Below are positions 1-10,045 of a stretch of DNA of 64,000 nucleotides, in pieces. Source of the stretch: Nocardia sp. BMG111209 (GTDB taxonomy: Bacteria; Actinomycetota; Actinomycetes; Mycobacteriales; Mycobacteriaceae); assembly GCF_000381925.1 (NCBI RefSeq), contig NZ_KB907307.1:1860001-1924000 (forward strand), read 5' to 3'. Positions within the stretch are counted from its first letter, which is position 1. Each line of letters begins with the position of its first letter. The notes below the pieces were generated by a model. The model had not been told where the DNA came from and searched no databases. It saw only the letters and a list, made by a program, of their open reading frames with translations. The position numbers were made by a program, and so were the translations under genes.

Positions 1-401
1 AACAGATCCGCGCGCGCGGTCAAGGCCAGCAGATGCTCGCGCATCACCGACTCCAACTGCTTGGCGTGACCGAATGTGAACTCCCGCAACAGAGTCCCGA
101 CCGTCGAGGGCGCATACACGCCACTGAACAGCGTCTTGCACCCGCCGCTGCGCAGCAGACCGATATCGTCGATGCTGTCCGCACCCGCACACATCCCGGC
201 GATCAACGTGGCCAGTTTCGGTGCCGGGTTCACCGACCCGGACTTGACTCGTGGCGCGTCGATGGCAATTTTCTCGGTCAACAGCCTGGTCAGACCCGTC
301 TGCTCGGCCAGGGTCATCACCGGAACCAACCCCGCCACCGACACGAGGCCATCATCATCGAACCTCGCCGAGGACTCGGCGAACCTGTGGAACAATCGCA
401 C
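1..401 (-). CDS. IS1380-family transposase, N-terminal part (cut by window edge)
   Basis: Read on the minus strand from a GTG start, this frame begins VRLFHRFAESSARFDDDGLV and continues through segments typical of IS1380-family DDE transposases: a short strand ending VAGLVPVM, then LIAGMCAGADSIDDI, and APSTVGTLLREFTFGH. These resemble the N-terminal part of actinobacterial IS1380 transposases. The catalytic DDE region would lie beyond the window, so intactness cannot be judged. The GTG start is chosen because homology begins immediately after it. The + strand frames here are shadows. Confidence 0.72.
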   Translation of the reverse strand, partial: MRLFHRFAESSARFDDDGLVSVAGLVPVMTLAEQTGLTRLLTEKIAIDAPRVKSGSVNPAPKLATLIAGMCAGADSIDDIGLLRSGGCKTLFSGVYAPSTVGTLLREFTFGHAKQLESVMREHLLALTARADL

Positions 402-522
402 TGAAAGTGTCTTTCGGAACTTGTCTTGGTTGTTGTGTGGTAACTCCAATCATCCCAGGTCAGAAGGCACTTTCTTCATTTCGACACACCCAAATACACC
501 GAATTCATCGGTGGATTCAGGC
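1..522 (-). mobile_element. IS1380-family insertion sequence, left part only
   Basis: The window opens inside an insertion sequence whose transposase start lies near position 401 and which runs off the left edge. The element appears to end just downstream of the neighbouring tetR stop codon, but I could not identify a terminal inverted repeat or target duplication from one end, so the right boundary (taken as the base before the tetR stop) is a guess. The family is inferred from the transposase N-terminus. Confidence 0.6.
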
Positions 523-1122
523 TTAGCCCGCCCGCGGTGTCGGGTCCGCGCCGAGTACCCGGAACACCCGGGTGAGCTCCGCGCCGGTGATCAGGTTGGT
601 GCCCGGGGCGATCAGCCACATCACCGCGATCCCCTGGAACATCGTGAAATAGAACTTCGCGACGGCCAGGGCATCTTCCTCGGCCAGGTCCGGGAACGAC
701 TCCCGCAGGCTGACAGCCAGTTCCGAGCAGGCCCGCTCGGTGGCCTCGGCCATGTAGACCTGGGTCTCCGGGGATCGGGAGGCGACCATGCCGTTCTCCA
801 TCCCGAGCAGCAACTGGTCGCGATTCTGCTCGAGGATCCCCAGCAGCCCGTCCATGGTCGGGGCCAGCGATTCGGCCGGCGCGCGACCGGTCGCGGCCAC
901 GCGGATCACCTCCTCGAAATCGTCGCCGATCTCGGTACCCATCGCCTCGAGTACCGCCTCCGTGACGAGCCGGTCCTTGGAGCCGAAGTGGTAGCCGATG
1001 GCCGCGAGGCTGACCCCGGCGGCGCTCGCGATGTCACGGGCGGTCACCTTGGCCAGTCCCCGTTCGAGGATGGCCTTGCGGGCGCCCGCCAGCAGATCTT
1101 CACGGTTTCCCATGTCAGCCAC
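523..1122 (-). CDS. TetR-family transcriptional regulator
   Basis: A 199-residue regulator of TetR size. The N-terminal helix-turn-helix spans about residues 8-55, with the recognition segment AAGVSLAAIGYHFGSKDRL. The C-terminal ligand-binding half is variable, as usual. It is divergent from a flavin monooxygenase gene and the 94-bp gap between them carries a perfect 12-bp inverted repeat, so it most likely represses the monooxygenase and itself until a small-molecule ligand binds. The ligand is unknown. An alternative ATG lies three codons in. Its 3' end abuts the insertion sequence, which has not disrupted the reading frame. Confidence 0.88.
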   Translation of the reverse strand: MADMGNREDLLAGARKAILERGLAKVTARDIASAAGVSLAAIGYHFGSKDRLVTEAVLEAMGTEIGDDFEEVIRVAATGRAPAESLAPTMDGLLGILEQNRDQLLLGMENGMVASRSPETQVYMAEATERACSELAVSLRESFPDLAEEDALAVAKFYFTMFQGIAVMWLIAPGTNLITGAELTRVFRVLGADPTPRAG

Positions 1123-1130
1123 CCTACCAG

Positions 1131-1190
1131 CGTCTTAGACATTTGTTCTAGACAGGTGTGCCAGACCGTGTTACACATATGTCTAAGACG
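1131..1190. promoter_or_regulatory. Divergent TetR operator region
   Basis: CGTCTTAGACAT (1131-1142) and ATGTCTAAGACG (1179-1190) are a perfect 12-bp inverted repeat flanking the centre of the tetR/monooxygenase intergenic region. Each arm also belongs to a shorter imperfect palindrome: TTAGACATTTGTTCTA on the left and TTACACATATGTCTAA (1171-1186) on the right. Two adjacent dimer sites are typical of TetR autoregulation. Binding is inferred. Confidence 0.6.
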
Positions 1191-1216
1191 TTCGAACCAA
1201 ACGAAGGAACGACATC

Positions 1217-2419
1217 ATGAGCACCACCCACGTACTGGTCGCCGGTGGCGGAATCGCCGGCAATGCCGTTGCGCTGCAACTGCTCCGGGCCGGAATCCAG
1301 GTCACCCTCGTCGAGCGGGCCGACGCCCCGCGGCCGGGCGGCCAGGCCGTCGACCTGCGCGGGCCGAGCAAGGAGGCGGCCGACCGGATGGGTCTGCTGG
1401 CGGGTATCCGGCGCCATCAGCTCCACGAACTCGGCCTGATCTACGTCGACGGGAACGGACGCGAGTACGCCCGGATGTCGATGGAGTCGATGGACGGCAC
1501 CGGGCCGGTCGCCGAGATCGAGATCACCCGCGGTGACCTCAATCAGGTACTGCTGGACGAGGTGGCCAAGGCCGGCGGCGAACTGGACTACCGCTACGGC
1601 GACTGGATCGAGGCGATCGAGCAGAACGACGCCGGCGCCGACGTCACCTTCGCCTCCGGCCGCACCGGCCGATACGACCTGGTCGTCGCCGCGGACGGGG
1701 TGCACTCGGCCACCCGGCGGCTGGCCTTCGGGCCGGAGGAGCAGTTCACCACCTACCTCGAGGGGTACTGCTCGTTCTTCACCCTGCCCACCCCGGCCGG
1801 CGTCGAACCCGGCTGGATGGCGATGCACACGGTGCTCGGCGCGGCGGTCGCGATCCGGCCCGACCGCGATCCGGCCACGTCCAAGGCCATCCTCACCTTG
1901 CGCACCCCCGAGAATCCGGCGCTGCGCGGGGACATCGGCGCGCAGAAGCAGCTGATCCGCGACATGCTCGCCGAGGCCGGCTGGCACGCACCCGCCGTCC
2001 TGGCGACGATGGAGCACGCCACCGACTTCTACTTCGACTCGCTCACCCGCGTCGACATGCCGTCGCTGGCCGCGGGCCGGGTGGTCCTGCTCGGCGACGC
2101 CGGCTACTGCGGATCGCCGATGACCGGGATGGGGACCGCGATGGCGATCGTCGGGGCCTATCTGCTCGCGGGCGAAATCGCTGCCACCCCAGCCGATCTC
2201 GCCGGAGCGCTGGCCCGCTACGAGGAGAAGGTGACGCCGTTCCTCGCGACCGCCAAGCAGCTGCCCGGCGGCGGCATCAAGATGATGCTGCCCTCCTCCC
2301 GCATCGTCGCCGCGATGGGCCGGTTCAGTATGCGAATCCTCACCTCGCCGGTAGTGATGCCGCTGACCCGGAAGATGTTCATGCCGAAGGACGGCGGCTT
2401 CGAACTGCCCGTCTACTGA
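1217..2419 (+). CDS. FAD-dependent aromatic-type monooxygenase
   Basis: A 400-residue group A flavoprotein monooxygenase (PHBH/TetX-like fold). The N-terminal dinucleotide-binding motif GGGIAGNAVALQLLRAG lies at about residues 10-26, the conserved DG motif in VVAADGVHSATRR near 160, and the second FAD motif in VVLLGDAGYCGSPMTGMG near 290-310. Such enzymes use NAD(P)H and O2 to hydroxylate aromatic or polyketide substrates in the cytoplasm. Translation starts at an ATG preceded by GAAGGAACGAC. It is divergent from, and probably controlled by, the adjacent TetR regulator. Substrate is unknown; drug-modifying activity of the TetX type is possible but not shown by sequence. Confidence 0.88.
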   Translation: MSTTHVLVAGGGIAGNAVALQLLRAGIQVTLVERADAPRPGGQAVDLRGPSKEAADRMGLLAGIRRHQLHELGLIYVDGNGREYARMSMESMDGTGPVAEIEITRGDLNQVLLDEVAKAGGELDYRYGDWIEAIEQNDAGADVTFASGRTGRYDLVVAADGVHSATRRLAFGPEEQFTTYLEGYCSFFTLPTPAGVEPGWMAMHTVLGAAVAIRPDRDPATSKAILTLRTPENPALRGDIGAQKQLIRDMLAEAGWHAPAVLATMEHATDFYFDSLTRVDMPSLAAGRVVLLGDAGYCGSPMTGMGTAMAIVGAYLLAGEIAATPADLAGALARYEEKVTPFLATAKQLPGGGIKMMLPSSRIVAAMGRFSMRILTSPVVMPLTRKMFMPKDGGFELPVY

Positions 2420-2470
2420 GTGCGTATCCCGGTTGCCGGTGCGCCGGGACCACGCGCCTAAGCTGTCGGG

Positions 2471-3511
2471 GTGCGCCAGAAGATCATCATGGATGTCGAC
2501 ACCGGCATCGACGATTCGCTCGGGCTGCTCTACCTGCTCGCCTGCGAGGATGCCGAGATCGTCGGCATCGCGTCCACCGCGGGCAACGTTCCCGCGCCGC
2601 AGGTGGCGGCCAACAATCTCGCGTTGCTGGATCTGTGCCGGGCGCCCGGCATCGAGGTCACGCTCGGCGCCGAGACGCCGCTGGCGATCCCGTTGCGGAC
2701 CACCGAGGATACGCACGGGCCGCAGGGCATCGGTTACGCCGAATTCCCGCCCTCACGGCGGCCGTTGTCACCGCGGACCGCCGCCCGGATGTGGGTGGAT
2801 CTGGTCCGGGAACATCCCGGCGAGATCATCGGCCTGTGCACCGGCCCGCTCACCAATCTCGCACTCGCACTGCGGATCGAGCCGCAACTGCCGCTGTTGC
2901 TGAAGCGGCTGGTGGTCATGGGCGGCGCGTTCAACCATCCCGGCAACACCACCCCGACCAACGAATGGAACGTCCACGTCGACCCGGAGGCGTGGAAAGA
3001 GGTCTTCGACGCCTTCGGCGCGGCGCACGCCAATCCGCGGCCGCTGGTGTGCGCGCTCGACATCACCGAGACGATCGAGATGGTTCCGGGCCATCTGACC
3101 CGCCTCGCGGATGTCGCGGAAAGCCTTCCCGCGCACGAGGTTTCGGAGACCGATCCGCCGGGAGCCCGCTCCAAGGCGAGCAATCCGATCATCCGGTTCC
3201 TGACCAACGCGGTGCGGTTCTATTTCGAATTCCACCAGCAGTACGACCTGGGCTATCTGGCCCACATGCACGACCCGTTCGCGGCGGCGGTGGCGCTGGA
3301 TCCGAGCCTGGCCGTCACCCGGCCCGCCACCGTGGACGTGGAACTGACCGGAACCCTCACCCGGGCAACGACCGTCGCCGACTGGGCCGGCATGTGGGGC
3401 CGGGAACCCAACGCGGACATCGTGATCGGCACCGACCCGGCGGCCTTCTTCGAGCGGATGATCGGCCGGGTCGGCGCGTTCGCCCGCGCGGTGTACCCGC
3501 CGGAGCAGTAG
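2471..3511 (+). CDS. Inosine/uridine-preferring nucleoside hydrolase family protein
   Basis: A 346-residue protein starting at GTG with the calcium-binding signature DVDTGIDDS at about residues 8-16, the hallmark of the IUNH superfamily. Later conserved segments include LCTGPLTNLALAL and the metal/substrate segment around VMGGAFNHPGN and NEWNVHVDPEA. The family cleaves the N-glycosidic bond of ribonucleosides for salvage, although many bacterial members act on other ribosides. It lies 51 bp after the monooxygenase and 9 bp before an amidohydrolase gene, so co-transcription with the latter is likely. Specificity for purine or pyrimidine nucleosides cannot be read from the sequence. Confidence 0.88.
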   Translation: MRQKIIMDVDTGIDDSLGLLYLLACEDAEIVGIASTAGNVPAPQVAANNLALLDLCRAPGIEVTLGAETPLAIPLRTTEDTHGPQGIGYAEFPPSRRPLSPRTAARMWVDLVREHPGEIIGLCTGPLTNLALALRIEPQLPLLLKRLVVMGGAFNHPGNTTPTNEWNVHVDPEAWKEVFDAFGAAHANPRPLVCALDITETIEMVPGHLTRLADVAESLPAHEVSETDPPGARSKASNPIIRFLTNAVRFYFEFHQQYDLGYLAHMHDPFAAAVALDPSLAVTRPATVDVELTGTLTRATTVADWAGMWGREPNADIVIGTDPAAFFERMIGRVGAFARAVYPPEQ

Positions 3512-3520
3512 GAGATTCGG

Positions 3521-4402
3521 ATGCACGGCGCAGAACCCGGCTACGTCGCGGACTTCCGGCGGCGCCTCGGCCTACCCGGAATCATCGACGTGCACACACA
3601 TTTCATGCCGGACCCGGTGATGCGCAAGGTGTGGGCGTATTTCGACGCCGCCGGCCCGATGACCGCCCGGCCGTGGCCGATCACCTACCGCGACGACGTG
3701 GAGCAGCGCCTGAAAACGTTGCGCGACTTCGACGTTCGAGCGTTCACGGCACTGGTGTACGCGCACAAGCCGGATATGGCGGCGTGGCTGAACAACTGGA
3801 CCGCCGAATTCGCCGCCGGCACCCCGGACTGCCTGCACACCGCCACCTTCTACCCGGAACCCGGCGCCGCCGACTACGTCGTGACGGCACTGACCGCCGG
3901 CGCGCGGGTCTTCAAGGTGCACATCCAGGTCGGCGACTTCTCCCCGACCGACCCGCTGCTCACCGACGTCTGGGCACTACTGGCCGACGCGGGCACCCCC
4001 GTGGTGATCCACTGCGGCTCCGGCCCGGTACCGGGCCGCTTCACCGGCCCCGAGCCGATCGCCGAACTCCTGCACCGCTTCCCGGCCCTGCGCCTGATCA
4101 TCGCCCACCTCGGCGCCCCCGAGTACACCGCGTTCCTCGACCTGGCCGACCGCCACGAGCACGTCCGCCTCGACACCACCATGACCTTCACCGACTTCTT
4201 CGACGCCGTCGACACCTTCCCGCCCACCGCCCTCCCCCGCCTCACCGACCTCGGCGACCGCATCCTGTTCGGCAGCGACTTCCCCAACATCCCCTACGCC
4301 TACGGCCACGCCCTCTACGCACTGGAACGACTGGACCTCGGCGACGACTGGCTCCGCGCGGTCTGCCACGACAACGCAGCGCGGCTGTTCGGGATCGGCT
4401 GA
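3521..4402 (+). CDS. Amidohydrolase-2 family TIM-barrel metal-dependent hydrolase
   Basis: A 293-residue protein with the N-terminal metal motif DVHTHF (His25 and His27), a central VVIHCGSG histidine, LIIAHLGAPE, and a C-terminal aspartate in ILFGSDFPN. This pattern fits the amidohydrolase-2 group (ACMSD/decarboxylase-like and lactonase-like hydrolases) acting on small carboxylated substrates. A start ATG follows the nucleoside hydrolase by 9 bp with AGGAGA ahead of it, indicating an operon. The last seven codons plus stop form the first unit of a degenerate tandem repeat that continues downstream, which is unusual. Confidence 0.82.
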   Translation: MHGAEPGYVADFRRRLGLPGIIDVHTHFMPDPVMRKVWAYFDAAGPMTARPWPITYRDDVEQRLKTLRDFDVRAFTALVYAHKPDMAAWLNNWTAEFAAGTPDCLHTATFYPEPGAADYVVTALTAGARVFKVHIQVGDFSPTDPLLTDVWALLADAGTPVVIHCGSGPVPGRFTGPEPIAELLHRFPALRLIIAHLGAPEYTAFLDLADRHEHVRLDTTMTFTDFFDAVDTFPPTALPRLTDLGDRILFGSDFPNIPYAYGHALYALERLDLGDDWLRAVCHDNAARLFGIG

Positions 4403-4672
4403 TGGGCTGGACGCCCCGACCGGCAGTTCGGAATCGGCAGATCGGCTGGACGCCACCCGACCGGCAGTTCGGAATCGGCTGATCGACTGGATCCCCCGAC
4501 CGGCAGTTCGGGATCCGCTGACCGACTGGACGCCGCCCGACCGACTGTGCGGAATCGGCTGACCGGCTGGATCTCCCGACCAGCTGTTCGGAATCGGCTG
4601 AGCGGCAGGACGCAGCCCGACCGGCTGGCCGAGATCGACGGATCGCCTCGGGATCGATAGCCCGATGCCGAC
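4382..4672. repeat. Degenerate tandem repeat, alternating 39/41-bp units, starting inside a gene 3' end
   Basis: Seven consecutive units start at 4382, 4421, 4462, 4501, 4542, 4581 and 4622. The first six have lengths 39, 41, 39, 41, 39 and 41 bp; the seventh is decayed (51 bp). Each carries a version of TTCGGAATCGGCTGA followed by CTGGA and ending CCCGAC. The first unit is the last codons and TGA stop of the amidohydrolase gene, so the array looks like serial duplication of the gene tail as about 80-bp double units. A further partial copy follows to about 4700. The 302-bp stretch to the meaB stop holds no other feature. Confidence 0.85.
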
Positions 4673-4704
4673 CGGCAGCTCCGGATCGGACTGCCCGAGG
4701 ACGG

Positions 4705-5919
4705 CTAGCTGTCGAAGGCGCGGAGGATCTCCTCGGCTGCCAGTGCGGGTGTGAGCGAACCGCTGCGGACCTGCTGTTCCACTTGGGCGCGAACGGCTTT
4801 CACGCTCGGGTTGTCGGCGAGGCGGCGCAGCAACTGGTCGTGGACCATGGTCCAGGTCCAGTCGACCTGCTGGCGGCGGCGCTTCTCGGCGAATTCGCCT
4901 GCTTCGGTCAGGACCCGGCGGTGTTGTAGGACGGTGTCCCAGAAGGTGTCCAGGCCGGTGCCGTTGAGGCCGCTCATGGTGAGTACCGGTGGGCGCCAGA
5001 GGCTGTCGCGCGGGTGGATCAACCGCATCGCGCCCTGGAGTTCGCGGGCGGCGGCCTTCGCCTCGAGCTCGTGGCGGCCGTCGGCCTTGTTGACCGCGAC
5101 CAGATCCGCGAGTTCCAGCACGCCCTTCTTGATGCCCTGCAACTGGTCGCCGGTGCGGGCCAGGGTCAGGAAGCAGAACACGTCGACCATGTTGGCGACC
5201 GTCACCTCGGACTGGCCGACACCGACGGTCTCGATCAGGATCACGTCGTAGCCGGCGGCCTCGAGCAGGACCACCGTCTCGCGAGTGGCCTTGGCGACGC
5301 CGCCGAGCGTGCCCGCGGTCGGGGACGGCCGGATGAAGGCGTCGCGCTCCACCGACAACCGCGCCATCCGGGTCTTGTCACCGAGGATGGAACCGCCGGT
5401 GCGGGTCGAGGACGGATCGACGGCCAGCACCGCGACCTTGTGCCCCTGCCCGATCAGATACATGCCCAGCCCGTCGATGAACGTCGACTTGCCCACCCCC
5501 GGCACACCGGTGATCCCCACCCGATTCGACTCGACCGCACCGGGATCCGGGAGCACCCGCAACAGCAACTGCTGCGCCAGTTCCCGATGATCGCCGCGCG
5601 TCGACTCGACCAGCGTGATCGCCCGCGCCAGCGACGGTCGTTCGCCCTTGCGGACGGCCTCGGCCAGTGCGTCGACATCGATCACGCGGCGGCCGGTGGA
5701 CGAACGGGCCACGGCCGCACGGGATGTGGCCGAACCGACGCCGGCTGTCGAGGCGAGGCGGGGATGCCCGGCCGGCGTCCAATCCGATCGGATTCCGGCC
5801 GGCTCGGCCGATCCGCCGCTTGCCGGAGCGGGCCGGACGGCGTCGGCGTCCGTGGCACGATCACGGTCCGCCGGGGGGCCGGCGTGTTCGGCCGGGCCCG
5901 GCGGTGTGTCCTCGCTCAT
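4705..5919 (-). CDS. meaB: Methylmalonyl-CoA mutase-associated GTPase MeaB
   Basis: A 404-residue G3E GTPase. The P-loop GVPGVGKST is near residue 140 and is followed by [19 protein letters not shown] and the GTPase segment [11 protein letters not shown], all characteristic of MeaB/ArgK. It chaperones adenosylcobalamin loading and protects methylmalonyl-CoA mutase. It begins with an ATG overlapping the mutB stop by four bases (ATGA), so it is the third gene of the mutA-mutB-meaB operon. The family is usually about 320-330 residues; here a Pro/Ala/Asp-rich, probably disordered N-terminal extension of about 70-80 residues precedes the conserved part. A later start is possible, but the ATGA coupling favours this one. 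Confidence 0.93.
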   Translation of the reverse strand: MSEDTPPGPAEHAGPPADRDRATDADAVRPAPASGGSAEPAGIRSDWTPAGHPRLASTAGVGSATSRAAVARSSTGRRVIDVDALAEAVRKGERPSLARAITLVESTRGDHRELAQQLLLRVLPDPGAVESNRVGITGVPGVGKSTFIDGLGMYLIGQGHKVAVLAVDPSSTRTGGSILGDKTRMARLSVERDAFIRPSPTAGTLGGVAKATRETVVLLEAAGYDVILIETVGVGQSEVTVANMVDVFCFLTLARTGDQLQGIKKGVLELADLVAVNKADGRHELEAKAAARELQGAMRLIHPRDSLWRPPVLTMSGLNGTGLDTFWDTVLQHRRVLTEAGEFAEKRRRQQVDWTWTMVHDQLLRRLADNPSVKAVRAQVEQQVRSGSLTPALAAEEILRAFDS

Positions 5920-8183
5920 TCGGCTCCGGTGGGTTCTTCTGTGCCGGTGCCGATTTCGTGGCCGAGGTCGGCGGCGAGCTTCTGCAGCAGGTCGATCGCC
6001 GAATCGGCGATGACGGTGCCGGGCGGGAAGATCGCCGCGGCGCCGGCCGCGTACAGCTCGTCGAAATCGCCGGGCGGGATGACGCCGCCGACGATCACCA
6101 TGATGTCCGGACGGCCGACCTCGGCCAGGGCCTGCCGCAGGGCGGGCACCAGCGTGAGGTGGCCGGCCGCCAGCGACGACACACCCACGATGTGGACGTC
6201 GTTGTCGGCCGCCTGTTGCGCCACCTCCTCCGGGGTCTGGAACAGCGGGCCCACGTCGACGTCCATGCCGAGGTCGGCGAAGGCGGTGGCGATCACCTTC
6301 TGGCCGCGGTCGTGGCCGTCCTGGCCCATCTTCGCGACCAGGATGCGGGGACGACGGCCCTCGGCCTCGGCGAACTCCTCCACCAGGGCCATGGCCTTGC
6401 TGATGTTGGTCACCTTGCCGGCCTCCTCACGGTAGACGCCCGACAGCGTACGGATCTCGGCCTGATGCCGCCCGTACACCTTCTCCAGCGCATCGGAGAT
6501 CTCACCGACGGTGGCCTTCGCGCGCGCGGCGTCGATGGCCAGGGCCAGCAGATTGTTCTCCATACCGCCGTCGGAAGAGGCTGCGGCGCGGGTCAATTCG
6601 GCCAGGGCCCGCTCGACCTCGGCGGAATCGCGTTCCGCGCGCAGCTTCTGCAGCTTGGCGTTCTGCTCCGCGCGGACGCGGGTGTTGTCGACCTTCAGCA
6701 CCTCGATCGGGGTGTCCTCGTCGACCTGATACTTGTTGACGCCGATCACCGGCTGCTGCCCGGTGTCGATGCGGGCCTGGGTGCGGGCGGCGGCCTCCTC
6801 GATGCGCAGCTTCGGGATGCCCTCCGAAATCGCCTGTGCCATACCGCCGTGCGCCTCCACCTCGGAGATGTGCGCACGGGCCCGCTGCGCCAGCTGATGG
6901 GTCAGCCATTCGACGTAGTACGAACCGCCCCACGGATCTATCGGCCGGGTGGTGCCCGACTCCTGCTGCAACAGCAGCTGCGTGTTGCGGGCGATACGAG
7001 CGGAGAAGTCGGTGGGCAGCGCCAGCGCCTCGTCGAGCGCGTTGGTGTGCAGCGACTGGGTGTGGCCCTGGGTGGCGGCCATCGCCTCCACACAGGTGCG
7101 GGCCACGTTGTTGAACACGTCCTGCGCGGTCAGCGACCAGCCGGAGGTCTGCGAATGGGTGCGCAGCGAGCGGGATTTCGCGTTCTTCGGCTCGAACTGC
7201 GCGACCAGTTCGCTCCAGAGCAACCGGCCCGCGCGCAGCTTCGCGACCTCCATGAAGAAGTTCATGCCGATCGCCCAGAAGAACGACAGCCGCGGCGCGA
7301 ACTGGTCGATCGTCATACCCGCGTCCAGACCGGCGCGCAGATACTCCACACCGTCGGCGAGGGTGTAGGCCAGCTCCAGATCGGCCGTCGCACCGGCCTC
7401 CTGGATGTGGTAGCCGGAGATGGAGATCGAGTTGAACTTCGGCATCTTCGCGCTGGTGTACACGAAGATGTCGGAGATGATCCGCATCGACGGCTTCGGC
7501 GGATAGATGTAGGTGTTGCGGACCATGAACTCCTTCAGAATGTCGTTCTGAATGGTTCCGGCCAGCTGTTCGGGCTTGACGCCCTGTTCCTCGGCGGCCA
7601 CCACGTACAGCGCGAGGATGGGCAGCACAGCGCCGTTCATGGTCATCGACACCGAGACCTGGTCCAGCGGAATGCGATCGAACAGTTCCCGCATGTCCAG
7701 GATCGAGTCGATGGCGACACCGGCCATGCCGACATCGCCGGTCACCCGCGGATGGTCGGAGTCGTACCCGCGGTGGGTGGCCAGGTCGAAGGCGACCGAC
7801 AGACCCTTCTGGCCCGAGGCCAGGTTGCGGCGGTAGAAGGCGTTGGAGTCGGCGGCGGTGGAGAAGCCGGCGTACTGCCGGATCGTCCACGGCTGGTTCA
7901 CGTACATGGTCGGGTACGGCCCGCGGACGAACGGCGCCACACCCGGCACGCTGTCGAGCGGATAGCCCTCGGCGACGATGCCGTCGCGGTCGGCGCGGGT
8001 GAACACGGGCGGCACGTCGATCCCCTCGGGGGTCGACCAGACCAGCTGCTCCGGCGGGTAACCGGTGGCCGCGGCCGTCTCCGCGACGAACGAATCCACC
8101 TGCGCGGCAGTGACTTCGGCGTCGGACGTACTGCCCAGCGGCACCTCGGCGAAGCTGCCGATCACATGCTTGATATCGGTCAT
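5916..8183 (-). CDS. mutB: Methylmalonyl-CoA mutase large (catalytic) subunit
   Basis: A 755-residue protein starting [17 protein letters not shown]. The N-terminal TIM-barrel substrate domain contains [20 protein letters not shown] and [10 protein letters not shown]. The C-terminal cobalamin-binding domain has DGHDRG at about residues 622-627 (lower axial His624), then [12 protein letters not shown] and GGVIPPGD. It isomerises (R)-methylmalonyl-CoA to succinyl-CoA with adenosylcobalamin, linking propionate, odd-chain lipid and branched amino-acid catabolism to the TCA cycle; run in reverse, it supplies methylmalonyl-CoA. The start is two bases after the mutA stop with GGGAG upstream; the open frame extends further 5' without coding character, so the inner ATG is used. 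Confidence 0.96.
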   Translation of the reverse strand: MTDIKHVIGSFAEVPLGSTSDAEVTAAQVDSFVAETAAATGYPPEQLVWSTPEGIDVPPVFTRADRDGIVAEGYPLDSVPGVAPFVRGPYPTMYVNQPWTIRQYAGFSTAADSNAFYRRNLASGQKGLSVAFDLATHRGYDSDHPRVTGDVGMAGVAIDSILDMRELFDRIPLDQVSVSMTMNGAVLPILALYVVAAEEQGVKPEQLAGTIQNDILKEFMVRNTYIYPPKPSMRIISDIFVYTSAKMPKFNSISISGYHIQEAGATADLELAYTLADGVEYLRAGLDAGMTIDQFAPRLSFFWAIGMNFFMEVAKLRAGRLLWSELVAQFEPKNAKSRSLRTHSQTSGWSLTAQDVFNNVARTCVEAMAATQGHTQSLHTNALDEALALPTDFSARIARNTQLLLQQESGTTRPIDPWGGSYYVEWLTHQLAQRARAHISEVEAHGGMAQAISEGIPKLRIEEAAARTQARIDTGQQPVIGVNKYQVDEDTPIEVLKVDNTRVRAEQNAKLQKLRAERDSAEVERALAELTRAAASSDGGMENNLLALAIDAARAKATVGEISDALEKVYGRHQAEIRTLSGVYREEAGKVTNISKAMALVEEFAEAEGRRPRILVAKMGQDGHDRGQKVIATAFADLGMDVDVGPLFQTPEEVAQQAADNDVHIVGVSSLAAGHLTLVPALRQALAEVGRPDIMVIVGGVIPPGDFDELYAAGAAAIFPPGTVIADSAIDLLQKLAADLGHEIGTGTEEPTGAE

Positions 8184-8185
8184 GT

Positions 8186-10045
8186 CTATGCTCCCAGCTT
8201 TTCCAGCAGGCCGGACAGGGCCGCCACCGCGTCGATGCGGGCGGCGAGGAATCCGTCCGGGCGCTGCGCACCGGACAGCTCGGCCACCGCCTTCTCCGGG
8301 CCGGCGAGCAGCACCGTGGTCACCCCGGCCGCGCGCAGCCGATCGACCGCCGCGGCGGCGTCGGTGCCGTACCGGGCATCCGAACCGCACAGTACGGCCA
8401 GCGTCACCCCGGCCTCGGATACGGCCCCGGCGATGGTCTCGCCGGTCAGCGGACCCGGGTTGACCGCCTCGATACCGCCGGAGGCCAGCAGGTTACCGGT
8501 CCAGGTGACCCGCACATTGTGCTCGGCGACCGTGCCCAGCGGAACCAGCAGCGCCCGCGGGCGGCTGTCGTGCGCGGCCAGATAGACGTCCGACCGGTCG
8601 CGCAGCGCCTCGAACGCCGCGCTGTAGCGGGCCACCGGGCTCGGCGTCCGGGCACCTTCGGACAGCGGCTTCTCATTCAGGTCCGGGAATTCGTTGACAC
8701 CGGTCACGGCCGTCTTGCGATGTGCCACATCGGATTCGCGCCGGGTCCGGACCTCGGCGATCCGATCGGCGAGCAGACCGGAGGTGAGCGCGGCGGTGTA
8801 CCCGCCGGCCGCCTCCAGTTCCTGCAGGAAGGCCCATGCCCGCTCGGCGAGGGCGCCGGTGACGCTCTCCACATACCAGGAGCCGGCGCCCGGGTCCTGG
8901 ACGTGACCCAGATGCGACTCCTCGAGCAGCAGCAACTGCGTATTGCGTGCCATCCGCTGCGAGAACGCTTGCGACACACCGAGTTCCCCGGCGGGCAGCG
9001 CGGCGTCGAACGGCTGCACCGTGACCAGATCCGCCCCGCCGACCCCGGCGCCGAAGGCGGCCAGTGTGGTACGCAACAGGTTCACCCACGGGTCGCGCTG
9101 GGTCGTCATCGCGGCGGAGGTCACCGCGTGCTGGGGGGCGTTGCCGAAATTCGGTGCGCCCAGCTCCTCGGCCACCCGAGCCCACAACCGGCGGCCCGCC
9201 CGGAATTTCGCGATGGTCCCGAACTGGTCGTCGGTGGCTGCGAACCGGAACACCAACTGCCCCAGCGCATCCGCGATATCGATCCCGGCGGTGGTCAGCG
9301 CGCGCAGATAGTCGAGCCCGGCGGCGATCGCGGCGCCGAGTTCCTGGGCGTCGGAGGCGCCGGCGTTGTGCAGGGCGACGCCGCACACGGTGATCGCGCG
9401 GATCGTCTCCGGCCGCGCGATCGCCTGCCGGGCCAGCTCCACCGCGGTATCCAGATCGGTGTGCGAGGTGTCGTTGAATCGGCTGGTGAGCGGCGTGACG
9501 CCGAGCGCGACCCGGACATCCGCCGGTTCCGCGGCGCGATACTCGTCGAGCACCGCGAACACTTGCGCGGCGACCGCCGCCGCGTCTCCCCCGGCGTCCA
9601 GCGACAGCGGGGCCAGATCGAACAGCAGACCGTTCAGCGCGGCCGGCAGGTCGGCCACCGGCACGCCGCGCTCACCGGCGCCCAGCCACACCGCGGTCAC
9701 ACCGTTGTCCAGCGCCGAGAGCATCTCGCGGTTCACCGCGGCCGCATCGGGGCCGCCGAAACGCTGCGCCACATGCCAGCCGCGCCGCACGTCGCGGGTC
9801 GCGTCGCCACCGCGGACGAACGGGAACCCGCCGGGCAGCGCCTGTTCGGGCAGCTCGTCGCGGCGGGTGTACAGCGGCGCCACGGTCAATCCGTCGTAGG
9901 TGGTGACGTCGAGCAGCCGCTCGGGCTCGGCCGGCAGCTCCGACACCTCGACCCTGCGAGCCTTGGCCAGTACTCCGGCCACGCCCTTACGCCATGCGGC
10001 GTACTCGGGAACCGGATCCGCACTCGGATCTGACGCAATCGCCAT
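8186..10045 (-). CDS. mutA: Methylmalonyl-CoA mutase small subunit
   Basis: A 619-residue paralogue of MutB forming the non-catalytic partner of the heterodimer. It shares the barrel domain (for example [20 protein letters not shown]) but its C-terminal cobalamin-like domain lacks DxHxxG; the corresponding region reads [15 protein letters not shown]. This loss is normal for MutA. It is the first gene of the operon with mutB and meaB. A palindrome about 100 bp upstream may be regulatory. Confidence 0.95.
   Translation of the reverse strand: MAIASDPSADPVPEYAAWRKGVAGVLAKARRVEVSELPAEPERLLDVTTYDGLTVAPLYTRRDELPEQALPGGFPFVRGGDATRDVRRGWHVAQRFGGPDAAAVNREMLSALDNGVTAVWLGAGERGVPVADLPAALNGLLFDLAPLSLDAGGDAAAVAAQVFAVLDEYRAAEPADVRVALGVTPLTSRFNDTSHTDLDTAVELARQAIARPETIRAITVCGVALHNAGASDAQELGAAIAAGLDYLRALTTAGIDIADALGQLVFRFAATDDQFGTIAKFRAGRRLWARVAEELGAPNFGNAPQHAVTSAAMTTQRDPWVNLLRTTLAAFGAGVGGADLVTVQPFDAALPAGELGVSQAFSQRMARNTQLLLLEESHLGHVQDPGAGSWYVESVTGALAERAWAFLQELEAAGGYTAALTSGLLADRIAEVRTRRESDVAHRKTAVTGVNEFPDLNEKPLSEGARTPSPVARYSAAFEALRDRSDVYLAAHDSRPRALLVPLGTVAEHNVRVTWTGNLLASGGIEAVNPGPLTGETIAGAVSEAGVTLAVLCGSDARYGTDAAAAVDRLRAAGVTTVLLAGPEKAVAELSGAQRPDGFLAARIDAVAALSGLLEKLGA

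Noticed and set aside
2635..4482. A 615-codon + strand frame overlapping nucleoside hydrolase and amidohydrolase genes
   Set aside because: Arg/Pro/His-rich shadow in the wrong frame; the two genes in other frames have clear motifs.
4382..4704. CRISPR array
   Set aside because: Units are contiguous degenerate repeats with no unique spacers, and no cas genes are nearby.
5667..8585. A 972-codon + strand frame antisense to meaB, mutB and mutA
   Set aside because: Antisense shadow of highly conserved genes, without motifs or a ribosome-binding site.
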